Assembly: GCA_045596745.1 (NCBI GenBank)
Contig: JAZODA010000064.1
Span: 1-34,594 of the forward strand
Origin: RGIG3009 sp045596745
GTDB taxonomy: Bacteria > Bacillota > Clostridia > Oscillospirales > Acutalibacteraceae
Length of the DNA: 34,594 nucleotides
Direction of reading: 5' to 3'
Shown: piece after piece, positions 1 through 8,666 of the stretch
Layout of the letters: every line of letters begins with the position of its first letter
Position numbering within the stretch: position 1 is the stretch's first letter
Made by a program: the position numbers and the translations under genes
Notes under the pieces: model-generated
The model's database searches: none
What the model was told of the DNA's origin: nothing
What the model saw: only the letters and a program-made list of their open reading frames with translations

Positions 1-3000
1 ACAATGCGTCCGAAGTGCCGACCTACATTGATAACGTGGTTATCAAGAAGTATGTCGAGGACACGAGCGGCGAGATTCTGACCGGCGGTACGTTCGATTA
101 TGTCGACTCCAAGGTTAACCACTGGACGGCGTATCTGAACTCCACCGTGATTCCGTCGACCGTCGTAAAGGAGCCGGATGGTAACCGTGCGCTGTTTATT
201 CCGGCGGCCACGGCGGATGCGAAAGACCACTACGTGAGAAACTTCTCGCTGAAGACGAGCACCGAGTATGTCTTGACGATGGATATCAAGGGCGCGCCGC
301 TTAACATCTATCTGTATGGCGGCGGCGGCGCTACCGGTGGCAATGTGGGTAAGTGGTTCACCACGACGGCGACCGAGGAGTATAAGACGTATACGTATAC
401 CTTTACTACCAAGGATGCCACTCTGAACCTCAACTACCTGATTAACATCACGCGTAAGAATAGCGACACGCTGGGTACGACGGGTGGTACGTACATCGAC
501 AACATCAGCCTGAAGGAAAAGGTCTATGCCACCTCGATCGAGATGAGCGAGACGTCCTCCACGCTGACGGTGGGCGATACGCTGGAGCTGTCCGCTGCGA
601 CGGTGCCTGCGGGTTCCTACCTGTCCGAGAATGTCACCTGGGAAACCAGCGATGCGAACGTTGCCACGGTTGTGGACGGCGTTGTGACGGCTGTCGGCAA
701 GGGTACTGCCACCATTACCGCCAAGAGCGGCGAGATGACCACCACCTGCGCGGTGACGGTGAAGCTCCCGTCGGCAACGGCGATTACGATGAACTCGGCA
801 GCGGAAACGCTGGATATCGGCGGCACGACCACGCTCAGCGTGGTGTCGACCCCGGAAAATGCGGATTTGAGCGCTCTGGAGTGGATTACCTCCGACGATC
901 AGGTTGCCACCGTCGCAAACGGTCTGGTAACGGCTATTGGCGAGGGCACTGCCACTATCACCGCGAAGCTGGGCAGCCTGACTGCTACCTGCACCGTTAC
1001 GGTGAATCCGCCTCCGCGCTTCGAGCTGCCCAACGGTTCGTTCGAGGAGTCGGATGAGTCCGGCTGGACTTACAAGGACAAGTCGGCTGTGCCGATTCTG
1101 ACCGATTCGAAGGACGGCAACCATTATATCCAAATGCCTGCTGTCGGTGCAGCAATTTATGCACCTGTCATCGACTACACGGTGCAGGCGGGTGACTGGA
1201 TTCGCATTTCCTTCCGCGCACGCAGAAACGATGGCGGCATGATGCGTATTGCTGTCCGCCTTTACAACCTGTTCTCCGACGGTGGCTATGGTGAACCGAA
1301 CTGGATTATTTCCGCCAAGAGCTCCAACGTAAGCGGCGTGGGTGAGTGGTTCAGCTTCAATGTCTATGCGAAAGCAAAGAGAACTACGTCGAACTTCTAT
1401 ATGGTGTTCCAGGAAATCCAAGATACCACCGCAGACATTTTGATGGATATTGATGACGTCGAAATCGAGATGCTGCCCGAAGGTACCACCGAGTACGACC
1501 TGAACTCGACCTACGGTGGCGATTTCGAGAACGGCAATGTCGCGTCGCTCAATGACTACAATTCCGGCGGTTTCTTCAACGACGGCGCCAAGATTGAAGT
1601 GGATGTGGACGATCCGAACAACCATGTTCTGCACTTCACCAGCAGCGCGCATGCGTATCTGTATCCCGACATTGTTGTGGTTAACAGCTCGAACATCCGT
1701 CTGGCGAAGAACGAGATTTATCGACTGACCTACCGCCAGAAGGGCACCGGTTACACCACGCCCGGCATTTTGGCTGCGGGCGGCGGTACGCGACTGGCGA
1801 CCTACGGCGACCCGGGCACGGCTTCCACGGAGTGGAAAGACATCACGGTGTATTACCTGATTAATCCCACCTCGCAGAACACGAACTATGCCTTTGACTT
1901 CAAGACCAGCGGCGATGTGTATATCGATGATTTCGAGCTGCGTCGTGTGCCGGTGGCAACCGGTTTTGTACTGGATGCGGAATCCATCGAGATGACGGCC
2001 GGCGACAAGGTTACGCTGGAGTTGTCCACCACCCCTGCCGATGCGTATGTTGAGAGCCCGGTTTGGAGCACCAGCAACTCGGCTGTTGCTACGGTTGTGG
2101 ATGGCGTTATCACGGCTGTGGGCGAGGGTACGGCGACCATCACGGTGACTGCCGGCGACATCTCTGCCTCCTGCGAAGTGACGGTTGAGAAAGCGTATGC
2201 GACCGAGCTGCAGATGAGCAAGCAGTCGCTGGTTCTGTATCGCACCCAGAGCGCAACGCTGACGGCAACGGCTGTGCCTGCCGGCGCTTGGTATGATTCG
2301 GACTTCGTCTGGACCTCCGCTGATCCCTCCGTTGCGACGGTTGTCGACGGTGTGGTGACGGCGGTTGGCGTCGGTACCACCACCATCGGTGTGACCGCCG
2401 GCGATTTGTCCGCCACCTGCACGGTTGAAGTTCCTGCCGAACTGATTACCGGCGGTGACTTTGAACAGGGCCGCATCGGTTCGTTCTCGAGAGTCGGCTC
2501 CTCTACTTCTTCGTCTTGGTACATTGCCGAGGGCAAAGGCTTCGGCGGCGGTAACGCACTGGCGATTAACTACAAGAAGAGCGACCGTCTGATTAACTGG
2601 CCTGTCTTTGCTCCCAACACCACGTATGAGCTGACCTTCGTGGCAAAGGGCCCGCAAATCTATATCAACCTGTGGAGATATGCCGGTTCCGTTTCCGGCT
2701 GGTCGAACCCCTACACGCAGGAATACGATGGCGGCTGGACGCAGTACCGTGTCGAGTTTACCACCGGTGCCGACGGCTTGTACGGCTCTGCCAGCAATCC
2801 GGACTACAGCTTCCTCCCGAACCGTACGGCGAACCTGACGGATACCACGGCGGTTACCTACATTGATAACTTCAGCATCAAGGAAATCGCTGATAAGAAC
2901 TCCGATCGTTTTGTCGGCGGCGACTTTGATGTTCCCGCACCGCACCACTGGACCGATACGTACATCAACAACGGCTTCGGTTCCATCGTGACGGAAGCGG

Positions 3001-5240
3001 ACGGCAACAGAGCAATGTACATCCCGCCGTATGAGTCGGATCCGGGCGACAGATACATCAAGGCTCTGAACCTGAAGACGAATACCGAGTACGTGTTCTC
3101 CTTTAAGGCGAAGGGCGCTCCGATTGATTTCTATATCAATCCCAGTTACTTCAGCACGGGCAGCGGTTGGAAGGCTACCGGTCAGTCGGATGGATATACG
3201 TCGTATGCATTCACCGTCAAGACCAAGGATGTTACCTTGAACAGCTCCTACATGATTAACTTCACCCGTGAAGACACCTATGGCGGTACCGAGGGTACGT
3301 ATCTTGACGATTTCAGCCTGAAAGAGGCAACCTCCGATCTGATTGCTGAGGAACTGCTCCTGCTCGGCGGCAGCGATGTCACGCCGGGCACCGAGATGAC
3401 CCTGGGCGTGAAGATTAAGAACGAGGGCGTGTCCGCTGTTGAGGGCGCGTTCCCGGTGGACTTCCGCCTGAACGGTCAGGTTTGGAACAGCGTGACCTTT
3501 GACGGTATCATCGCTCCCGGCGAGACCGTGACGGTGCTGTCCGACAAAGTCTGGACCGCCGCGGAGGGCGATTACACCGTTTCCGTTAAGATTAACGGCG
3601 GTCTGCAGGTTTCGGATTCCAGTCTGAACAATAATATGCTGGCGAAAGAGCTGCGCGTCGGCGCTGCGATGACCGCTCCCAATGTGGCGGTGCAGGCCGG
3701 CTTTGACACGCTGGTGTTCAGCGACGAGTTCAACTCGATTGATACCATCGATATGAATGCCACCGGCGAGGCCGGTTACAAGTGGTATGTCCGCCGTCCC
3801 TACGGTGCTTCCACCGTCACCGCGAACGACCTCACCGTGAAGAATGGTATTCTGACGCTCAAGCTCAGCGATCCCGACTACAACTACGGTATCGCTACCA
3901 TCGATCCCAAGACGGGCGCAGGCTTCTCCTTCAACAAGGGTTATCTGGAGGTTCGCTTCCGCATTCCGGATTCGTCGATCAACGGCGAGGACGAGAGAGG
4001 CGTGCCTGCGATTTGGTCGCTGCCGCCCGAGAAGCTTACCGGCAAGGACAACGAATGGGTCGAAATGGACTGGATGGAGTACTGGGGCAAGGGCATCAAG
4101 TACTGGAGATATCCGAAGGGCTATTACACCGTTACCATGCACGACATCAAGCTGGCGAGTGACGGTACGTATGAGCATCATTACCGCAACAGCAACGCCT
4201 CTCAGAACGGCCTGGGTGACCAGCAGTGGCACACCATGGGTTGGGTCTGGGAGCAGGGCAAGGTCACCGCTTACCTGGATGGTACCAAGGTGATGAGCCA
4301 GGCTTACTCCGCAGACAGCAAGGGTTCTCCCACGGCTTCCGCGAAGGAAGGCACGCTGCAGAATGGCGTTTACACCAGTATGGATACGCTGATGCAGGCA
4401 CTGATCCTCGGCGGTTCTGCCGACAGCCCGATGGAAGTCGACTATGTCCGCATCTGGCAGAGCGAGAAGGAAGAAGAGAACGCTTATGCCTACACGGATA
4501 TGACGGTTGAGGGCGGCGACATCACCGTCAACAGCGCTGCACTTACTGACGCCGATGCCGAAGCAACCGTTACGGTGAACGCTCAGCCGCAGGAGGGCTA
4601 CATCATGGTGCCCGGCTCGCTGAAGTACGTCACCGAGGACGGCAAGGAAGTCAAGATCCTCAACCAGAGCCTGACCGACGCGACCTTCGGCGGTGGCGAC
4701 GGCTACAGCTTCGAGTTCAAGATGCCTGCCGAGTCGGTGAAGGTCACTGCCGAGTTCGTTTCGACGGCCGACCAGTCCTTCGCGATGGATACCATCGGTA
4801 CGTCGCTGCGTGTTGCAGAAGGCGGCGAAGGCTATGACGGCATCCGCTTCCTGACTCGTATGAACTTCGCGACGACCTTCAACCCCGAGTTCAACACGCT
4901 GTCGGTGGTTTACGGCGGCAAGACCTACGAGATTGAGGAAATCGGTTCGCTGCTGACCCGCTATTCCGAAAACGTGACGCTGGATTTGGACAACTACAAG
5001 TGGAAGTCCAAAGCGTACGTCAAGGGCAACAGTATGTCGCTGGTCGATTACACCGATTCCTACATCGACTTCACGGTGATTATGACCAAGGGTGCGTCGG
5101 TATCTACCGAGTCCTTCAACGCTCGTCAGTATACCGCACGCGGTTACGTCATCCTGAAGGATGCGAACGGAAACCGTGTGACGGTTCTCAGCGATACGCT
5201 GGTGACGAGCAGTGTCAACGCTGCTTCGGCGGCACTGTAA
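1..5240 (+). CDS. Giant secreted multi-domain GH16-type beta-glucanase (5' end outside window)
   Basis: The frame is open from base 3, so the gene begins upstream and the signal peptide is not visible. Modules in order, by base position: carbohydrate-binding-like jelly-roll modules ending near 510, at about 1020-1490, 1500-1950, 2440-2890 and 2895-3330; four bacterial Ig-like (Big_2) domains at about 528-770, 772-1010, 1958-2190 and 2199-2435, each with the ATVVDGVVTAVG-type signature; a CARDB-like adhesion module at about 3350-3655; and a laminarinase-like GH16 catalytic domain at about 3711-4460. The catalytic signature ExDxxE reads EMDWME (Glu 4062-4064, Asp 4068-4070, Glu 4077-4079), matching nucleophile, assisting Asp and acid/base of GH16, so the enzyme is probably active on beta-1,3/1,4-glucan or a related polymer. 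A beta-rich repeat (about 4480-4760) and a C-terminal domain of unknown function (about 4780-5237) follow. I see no LPXTG, SLH or dockerin at the C-terminus, so attachment to the cell is unexplained. The substrate is inference. Confidence 0.9.
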   Translation, partial: NASEVPTYIDNVVIKKYVEDTSGEILTGGTFDYVDSKVNHWTAYLNSTVIPSTVVKEPDGNRALFIPAATADAKDHYVRNFSLKTSTEYVLTMDIKGAPLNIYLYGGGGATGGNVGKWFTTTATEEYKTYTYTFTTKDATLNLNYLINITRKNSDTLGTTGGTYIDNISLKEKVYATSIEMSETSSTLTVGDTLELSAATVPAGSYLSENVTWETSDANVATVVDGVVTAVGKGTATITAKSGEMTTTCAVTVKLPSATAITMNSAAETLDIGGTTTLSVVSTPENADLSALEWITSDDQVATVANGLVTAIGEGTATITAKLGSLTATCTVTVNPPPRFELPNGSFEESDESGWTYKDKSAVPILTDSKDGNHYIQMPAVGAAIYAPVIDYTVQAGDWIRISFRARRNDGGMMRIAVRLYNLFSDGGYGEPNWIISAKSSNVSGVGEWFSFNVYAKAKRTTSNFYMVFQEIQDTTADILMDIDDVEIEMLPEGTTEYDLNSTYGGDFENGNVASLNDYNSGGFFNDGAKIEVDVDDPNNHVLHFTSSAHAYLYPDIVVVNSSNIRLAKNEIYRLTYRQKGTGYTTPGILAAGGGTRLATYGDPGTASTEWKDITVYYLINPTSQNTNYAFDFKTSGDVYIDDFELRRVPVATGFVLDAESIEMTAGDKVTLELSTTPADAYVESPVWSTSNSAVATVVDGVITAVGEGTATITVTAGDISASCEVTVEKAYATELQMSKQSLVLYRTQSATLTATAVPAGAWYDSDFVWTSADPSVATVVDGVVTAVGVGTTTIGVTAGDLSATCTVEVPAELITGGDFEQGRIGSFSRVGSSTSSSWYIAEGKGFGGGNALAINYKKSDRLINWPVFAPNTTYELTFVAKGPQIYINLWRYAGSVSGWSNPYTQEYDGGWTQYRVEFTTGADGLYGSASNPDYSFLPNRTANLTDTTAVTYIDNFSIKEIADKNSDRFVGGDFDVPAPHHWTDTYINNGFGSIVTEADGNRAMYIPPYESDPGDRYIKALNLKTNTEYVFSFKAKGAPIDFYINPSYFSTGSGWKATGQSDGYTSYAFTVKTKDVTLNSSYMINFTREDTYGGTEGTYLDDFSLKEATSDLIAEELLLLGGSDVTPGTEMTLGVKIKNEGVSAVEGAFPVDFRLNGQVWNSVTFDGIIAPGETVTVLSDKVWTAAEGDYTVSVKINGGLQVSDSSLNNNMLAKELRVGAAMTAPNVAVQAGFDTLVFSDEFNSIDTIDMNATGEAGYKWYVRRPYGASTVTANDLTVKNGILTLKLSDPDYNYGIATIDPKTGAGFSFNKGYLEVRFRIPDSSINGEDERGVPAIWSLPPEKLTGKDNEWVEMDWMEYWGKGIKYWRYPKGYYTVTMHDIKLASDGTYEHHYRNSNASQNGLGDQQWHTMGWVWEQGKVTAYLDGTKVMSQAYSADSKGSPTASAKEGTLQNGVYTSMDTLMQALILGGSADSPMEVDYVRIWQSEKEEENAYAYTDMTVEGGDITVNSAALTDADAEATVTVNAQPQEGYIMVPGSLKYVTEDGKEVKILNQSLTDATFGGGDGYSFEFKMPAESVKVTAEFVSTADQSFAMDTIGTSLRVAEGGEGYDGIRFLTRMNFATTFNPEFNTLSVVYGGKTYEIEEIGSLLTRYSENVTLDLDNYKWKSKAYVKGNSMSLVDYTDSYIDFTVIMTKGASVSTESFNARQYTARGYVILKDANGNRVTVLSDTLVTSSVNAASAAL

Positions 5241-5259
5241 TTCAAAGGAGGAACAGAAT

Positions 5260-5379
5260 ATGAAACAGTATACGAAGCCTCTGATGGATGTGCTGGAGCT
5301 GACGGCGGACGAAGCCCTCGCGGCGGTTGTTCAGAGCGAACCCACCGTTGAGGACAACGACGACGATCTGTCGGTATAA
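5260..5379 (+). CDS. 39-residue acidic peptide with YxxP motif, function unknown
   Basis: This short frame begins with ATG 8 bases after a very strong ribosome site (AAAGGAGG, 5244-5251), lies 19 bases after the glucanase stop, and ends just before a strong terminator, so it is almost certainly translated from the same transcript. The product starts MKQYTKPLMDVLEL and ends in an acidic tail; by my count there are 10 Asp/Glu against 2 Lys, and no Cys, Gly or Trp. It has no signal peptide or membrane segment. The Tyr-x-x-Pro segment near the N-terminus, followed by a hydrophobic/acidic helix, resembles the leader region of RiPP precursors that bind RRE domains and other small clostridial proteins of similar layout. 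The C-terminal part lacks the usual modifiable residues apart from Ser/Thr, and no modification enzyme is in the window. It may be a chaperone-like, regulatory or precursor peptide; none of these can be chosen from sequence. Confidence 0.75.
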   Translation: MKQYTKPLMDVLELTADEALAAVVQSEPTVEDNDDDLSV

Positions 5380-5393
5380 TCGCACAAGTTTAC

Positions 5394-5425
5394 AAAACCC
5401 CCGCCTGTGCAGGCGGGGGTTTTTC
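5394..5425 (+). terminator. Rho-independent terminator after glucanase/peptide unit
   Basis: A perfect 10-base inverted repeat (5398-5407 with 5410-5419, all but two pairs G-C) is preceded by four A and followed by a T-rich tract from 5420. It closes the glucanase-peptide transcript. Confidence 0.93.
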
Positions 5426-5480
5426 TTGTTCGTGGCACAGTAAAAAACAAAACATTTGTTCGATTTTTTCGCAAAACCCC

Positions 5481-5509
5481 TTGATTTCCACGAAAAGATG
5501 CGGTATACT
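5481..5509 (+). promoter_or_regulatory. Sigma-A type promoter of recA
   Basis: TTGATT (5481-5486) and TATACT (5504-5509) are separated by 17 bases, close to the vegetative consensus. Transcription would start near 5517, giving a leader of about 50 bases before recA. Confidence 0.8.
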
Positions 5510-5567
5510 GGGTACATCACGGATATGAAAGCGTTCGGTCAACGAACAGGAAATGAGGATGATTTGC

Positions 5568-6716
5568 ATGGCAGAGAAGAAAAAGGTAACGATGGATCGC
5601 CCCGCTCCGGCAAGCAATAAGCAGAAAGCGCTGGAGACCGCGCTGGCACAGATTGAAAAGACGTATGGCAAAGGCGCGGTTATGCGTCTGGGCGAGAATG
5701 TGAATATGAACGTGGAAACCATCCCCACCGGTTCGCTGACGTTGGATATGGCGCTGGGTGTCGGCGGTTTGCCGCGTGGCCGTATTACCGAAATCTACGG
5801 TCCTGAGGCGTCGGGTAAAACTACGTTGGCGCTGCACGCGGTGGCGGAAGCGCAAAAGCGCGGCGGCGAAGCGGCGTATATCGACGTGGAGCACGCGCTG
5901 GATCCGGTGTATGCCCGTGCGTTGGGCGTTGACGTGGATTCGCTGCTCGTGTCGCAGCCGGATACCGGTGAGCAGGCACTGGAAATTGCCGAAGCGCTGA
6001 TTCGCTCCGGTGCGGTGGATATGCTGGTCGTTGACTCGGTCGCAGCACTCGTGCCCCGTCAGGAAATCGAGGGCGATATGGGTGAAGCGCATGTCGGTCT
6101 GCAGGCGCGTCTAATGTCGCAGGCGATGCGTAAGCTCGCCGGTGCTGTCGGCAAGACGGGTTGCGTGGCCATCTTCATCAACCAGCTGCGTCTGAAGGTC
6201 GGCGTGGTGTACGGCAACCCCGAAGTCACTGCCGGCGGTAACGCGCTGAAATATTATGCGTCGGTACGTCTGGATGTGCGCCGTCAGGAAACGCTGAAAA
6301 ACGGCGGTGTACCGTACGGCTCGCACACCCGCGTTCGCGTGGTGAAGAACAAGGTTGCCCCTCCGTTCAAAGAGGCGGAGTTTGACGTCATTTACGGCAA
6401 GGGTATTTCGCGTATGGGCGAATTGCTGGATTTGGCGGTGGAGCTGGATGTGGTGCAGAAGTCCGGTTCCTGGTTCTCCTACAAAGAGGAGCGTCTGGGT
6501 CAGGGTCGCGACAGTGTGCGCGAGTTCCTGCAGAACAACCCCGATTTGAGTCAGGCAATCGAGGACGAAGTCGTGGCGATTATCAGCGCCCAGCGTGAGG
6601 AAGAAGAGATGGCAGCGCCCAAGGGCGAGCCGGTGGAAATTCCGATTGCCGCGGCGGCGCAGTACACCGCGAACACTGCGCGTGCGTCGATTGACATTAT
6701 GGTGGATGACCAATGA
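5568..6716 (+). CDS. recA: Recombinase RecA
   Basis: RecA is the ATP-dependent DNA strand-exchange protein of homologous recombination and the co-protease that triggers LexA cleavage in the SOS response. The 382-residue product has the Walker A loop GPEASGKT at residues 78-85, the Walker B region (LVVDSVAAL), and the conserved INQLR and GGNALKYYASVR segments of the core. The start at 5568 is chosen because GAGG (5555-5558) stands 9 bases before it; the upstream in-frame ATGs at 5553 and 5559 lack a correctly spaced ribosome site. The Lys-rich N-terminus and variable acidic C-terminal tail are usual for the family. It is the first gene of recA-recX-rimO-pgsA and its stop overlaps the recX start (ATGA). 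Confidence 0.98.
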   Translation: MAEKKKVTMDRPAPASNKQKALETALAQIEKTYGKGAVMRLGENVNMNVETIPTGSLTLDMALGVGGLPRGRITEIYGPEASGKTTLALHAVAEAQKRGGEAAYIDVEHALDPVYARALGVDVDSLLVSQPDTGEQALEIAEALIRSGAVDMLVVDSVAALVPRQEIEGDMGEAHVGLQARLMSQAMRKLAGAVGKTGCVAIFINQLRLKVGVVYGNPEVTAGGNALKYYASVRLDVRRQETLKNGGVPYGSHTRVRVVKNKVAPPFKEAEFDVIYGKGISRMGELLDLAVELDVVQKSGSWFSYKEERLGQGRDSVREFLQNNPDLSQAIEDEVVAIISAQREEEEMAAPKGEPVEIPIAAAAQYTANTARASIDIMVDDQ

Positions 6717-7351
6717 TCATCCGTGCGGTGCGCCCCATTCGGGGGCATCAGGTGCAGCTGACCTTCGACAACGATACGCAGGTCAGCGTGGATAAGACGG
6801 TATGGGAGGAATCCCCCTACGGGGTGGATTCCTCTTTGTCTGAAGAGGCGTTGGAGGCGTTGTGCGCTGCGTCGCAGCGGCGTCGTGCGGAGAGCAAAGC
6901 GGTGTTTTTGCTGTCCAAGCGAGACCTTTCGCGCCGTGAATTGGAACAAAAGCTGTGTCGTGAAAAGGGACGCTACCACGCGGAAAACCGCGAGGCGGCT
7001 GCCGCTGCGGCACAGCATATGGAACAGCTCGGCTATATCAACGATGCGGCGTACGCTCGGCGATTGGCCGAGCAATTTGTGCGTACAAAGCTGTATCCTG
7101 CGCGGCGTGTGACGGATGAACTGACGCGTCGCGGCATTGACCGTGAGACCGCCCGCGAAGCAGCGGCGGAGAGTGCTGTGGACGAGACGGAATTGGCTCT
7201 TGCTTTTCTTTCCAAAAAACGATATACTGTACCTGAGAATACAGCAGCACTGCAGCGGATTGCCGGTGCACTGGCGCGGTACGGTTACAGTGCCGAGGCG
7301 GTGCGTCGCGCGCTGTCGATGTGGCAGGAAGAGGAATTGCCGGATGAGTAA
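6713..7351 (+). CDS. recX: RecA regulatory protein RecX
   Basis: RecX binds RecA filaments and modulates strand exchange and ATPase activity. The 212-residue product is built of the repeated three-helix modules of the family, with signatures such as SKRDLSRRELEQKL, YINDAAYARRLAEQFV and YPARRVTDELTRRGI. Its ATG overlaps the recA stop in an ATGA arrangement, implying translational coupling. The N-terminal 60 residues are a beta-rich extension seen in Firmicute RecX proteins. A terminator-like hairpin lies inside its first 45 codons (see separate entry), which could reduce RecX relative to RecA. Confidence 0.93.
   Translation: MIIRAVRPIRGHQVQLTFDNDTQVSVDKTVWEESPYGVDSSLSEEALEALCAASQRRRAESKAVFLLSKRDLSRRELEQKLCREKGRYHAENREAAAAAAQHMEQLGYINDAAYARRLAEQFVRTKLYPARRVTDELTRRGIDRETAREAAAESAVDETELALAFLSKKRYTVPENTAALQRIAGALARYGYSAEAVRRALSMWQEEELPDE
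6806..6837 (+). other. Terminator-like hairpin within early recX
   Basis: GAGGAATCC (6806-6814) pairs perfectly with GGATTCCTC (6826-6834); three inner C-G pairs are possible around a bulge, and TTT follows. It lies about 90 bases after the recA stop. Whether it attenuates transcription is inference; the T-tract is short. Confidence 0.45.
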
Positions 7352-8666
7352 AGTCGGAATGGTATCGCTGGGGTGTCCGAAGAACCAAATGGACGCCGAG
7401 CTGATGCTCGCCAAGCTGCGTGACGCGGGTTTCACCGTCACGGCGGACAGCGAGTCGGCGGATGCGGTAATCATTAACACCTGCGGCTTCATTGAGGATG
7501 CCAAGCAGGAAGCGATTGAGAATATTCTGGAATTCGCCAAGCTGAAGGAAGAAGGACACATCCGCGGCTTGGTGGTGACCGGTTGCCTGGCGGAGCGGTA
7601 TCGTGAAGAGATTGCCCGTGAGATTCCCGAGTGTGATGCTGTGCTGGGTCTGGGTGCGAACGGCGGCATTGTGGAAGCGGTGCAGGCGGCGATTCGCGGC
7701 GAACGTACCGAATCCTTTCCGCCGCTCTCTTGCTGGTCGCTGGACGGTGATCGCGTGTTGACCACACCGTCGTACTATGCCTATCTGCGCGTGGGTGACG
7801 GCTGCAACAACCGCTGCGCCTATTGTGCCATTCCGCTGATTCGCGGCGGACTGCGCAGCCGTTCGATGGAAGCTATCCTTGCCGAAGCTGCGGCATTGGC
7901 GGCAAGCGGTGTCAAGGAACTGGTGCTGGTGGCGCAGGATACCACTCTGTATGGACAGGATGTGGCAGGGCGCTCGCTGTTGCCGGAGCTTCTTCGTGAG
8001 CTTTGCAAAATTGACGGCATTTGCTGGATTCGGTTGCTGTATTGCTATCCCGAGCATATGACCGATGAGCTGCTGGAAGTGCTTGCCACCGAGGATAAGG
8101 TGGTCAACTATCTGGACATTCCGATTCAGCACGCCTCCGGTCGGGTGCTGCGTTCGATGAACCGCCCGGGCGACCGCGCGAGTTTGTCGGCACTGGTTCA
8201 GCGTCTGCGTGAGCGTGTACCCGGTATTGCGCTGCGCACCACCGTGATGGTGGGCTTCCCGGGGGAGACCGAGGAAGAGTTTGAGGAATTGTGCGAGTTT
8301 ATCCGCGAAGCGCGTTTTGAGCGCCTCGGTTGCTTTGCTTTCTCGCCGGAGGAGGGTACGCCCGCCGCCGAAATGGAGGGGCAGATTGACGAGCGCGTCA
8401 AGGAGCGCCGCCGCGACACGGTGATGGAGCTACAGACCCGCATCGCGGATGCATACGGGGATGCGCAGGTCGGTCGGACAATGACGGTGCTGGTCGAAGC
8501 GTTTGACCGCGAGACGCAGTGCTGGTTCGGTCGTTCGACGGCGGATGCGCCGGACATTGACCCGAAAGTCTTTTTTGCCACCGAAGAGCCTGTGGAACCG
8601 GGCGACTTCGTGGAAGTTCGTATTACACATCGTTTGGATTGGGATCTTCTGGGGGAACGAGTATGA
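7344..8666 (+). CDS. rimO: Ribosomal protein S12 methylthiotransferase RimO
   Basis: RimO is a radical-SAM enzyme that adds a methylthio group to the conserved aspartate of ribosomal protein S12. The 440-residue product has the N-terminal MTTase domain (opening VSLGCPKNQMDAE and NTCGFIEDAK, with cluster-binding cysteines including Cys11), the radical-SAM motif CNNRCAYC (Cys154, Cys158, Cys161) and a C-terminal TRAM domain. The SLGCPKN signature and the PLIRGG segment separate RimO from MiaB, which is encoded separately at 18650. The ATG at 7344 has a GAGG 10 bases upstream and overlaps the last 8 bases of recX. The open frame extends further upstream inside recX, but that part is not RimO-like. 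Confidence 0.96.
   Translation: MSKVGMVSLGCPKNQMDAELMLAKLRDAGFTVTADSESADAVIINTCGFIEDAKQEAIENILEFAKLKEEGHIRGLVVTGCLAERYREEIAREIPECDAVLGLGANGGIVEAVQAAIRGERTESFPPLSCWSLDGDRVLTTPSYYAYLRVGDGCNNRCAYCAIPLIRGGLRSRSMEAILAEAAALAASGVKELVLVAQDTTLYGQDVAGRSLLPELLRELCKIDGICWIRLLYCYPEHMTDELLEVLATEDKVVNYLDIPIQHASGRVLRSMNRPGDRASLSALVQRLRERVPGIALRTTVMVGFPGETEEEFEELCEFIREARFERLGCFAFSPEEGTPAAEMEGQIDERVKERRRDTVMELQTRIADAYGDAQVGRTMTVLVEAFDRETQCWFGRSTADAPDIDPKVFFATEEPVEPGDFVEVRITHRLDWDLLGERV

Noticed and set aside
5533..5547. GTTCG-GTCAA-CGAAC inverted repeat before recA as a LexA site
   Set aside because: The half-sites are in the reverse orientation (GTTC...GAAC) with 5-base spacing, unlike the Firmicute SOS box GAAC-N4-GTTC.
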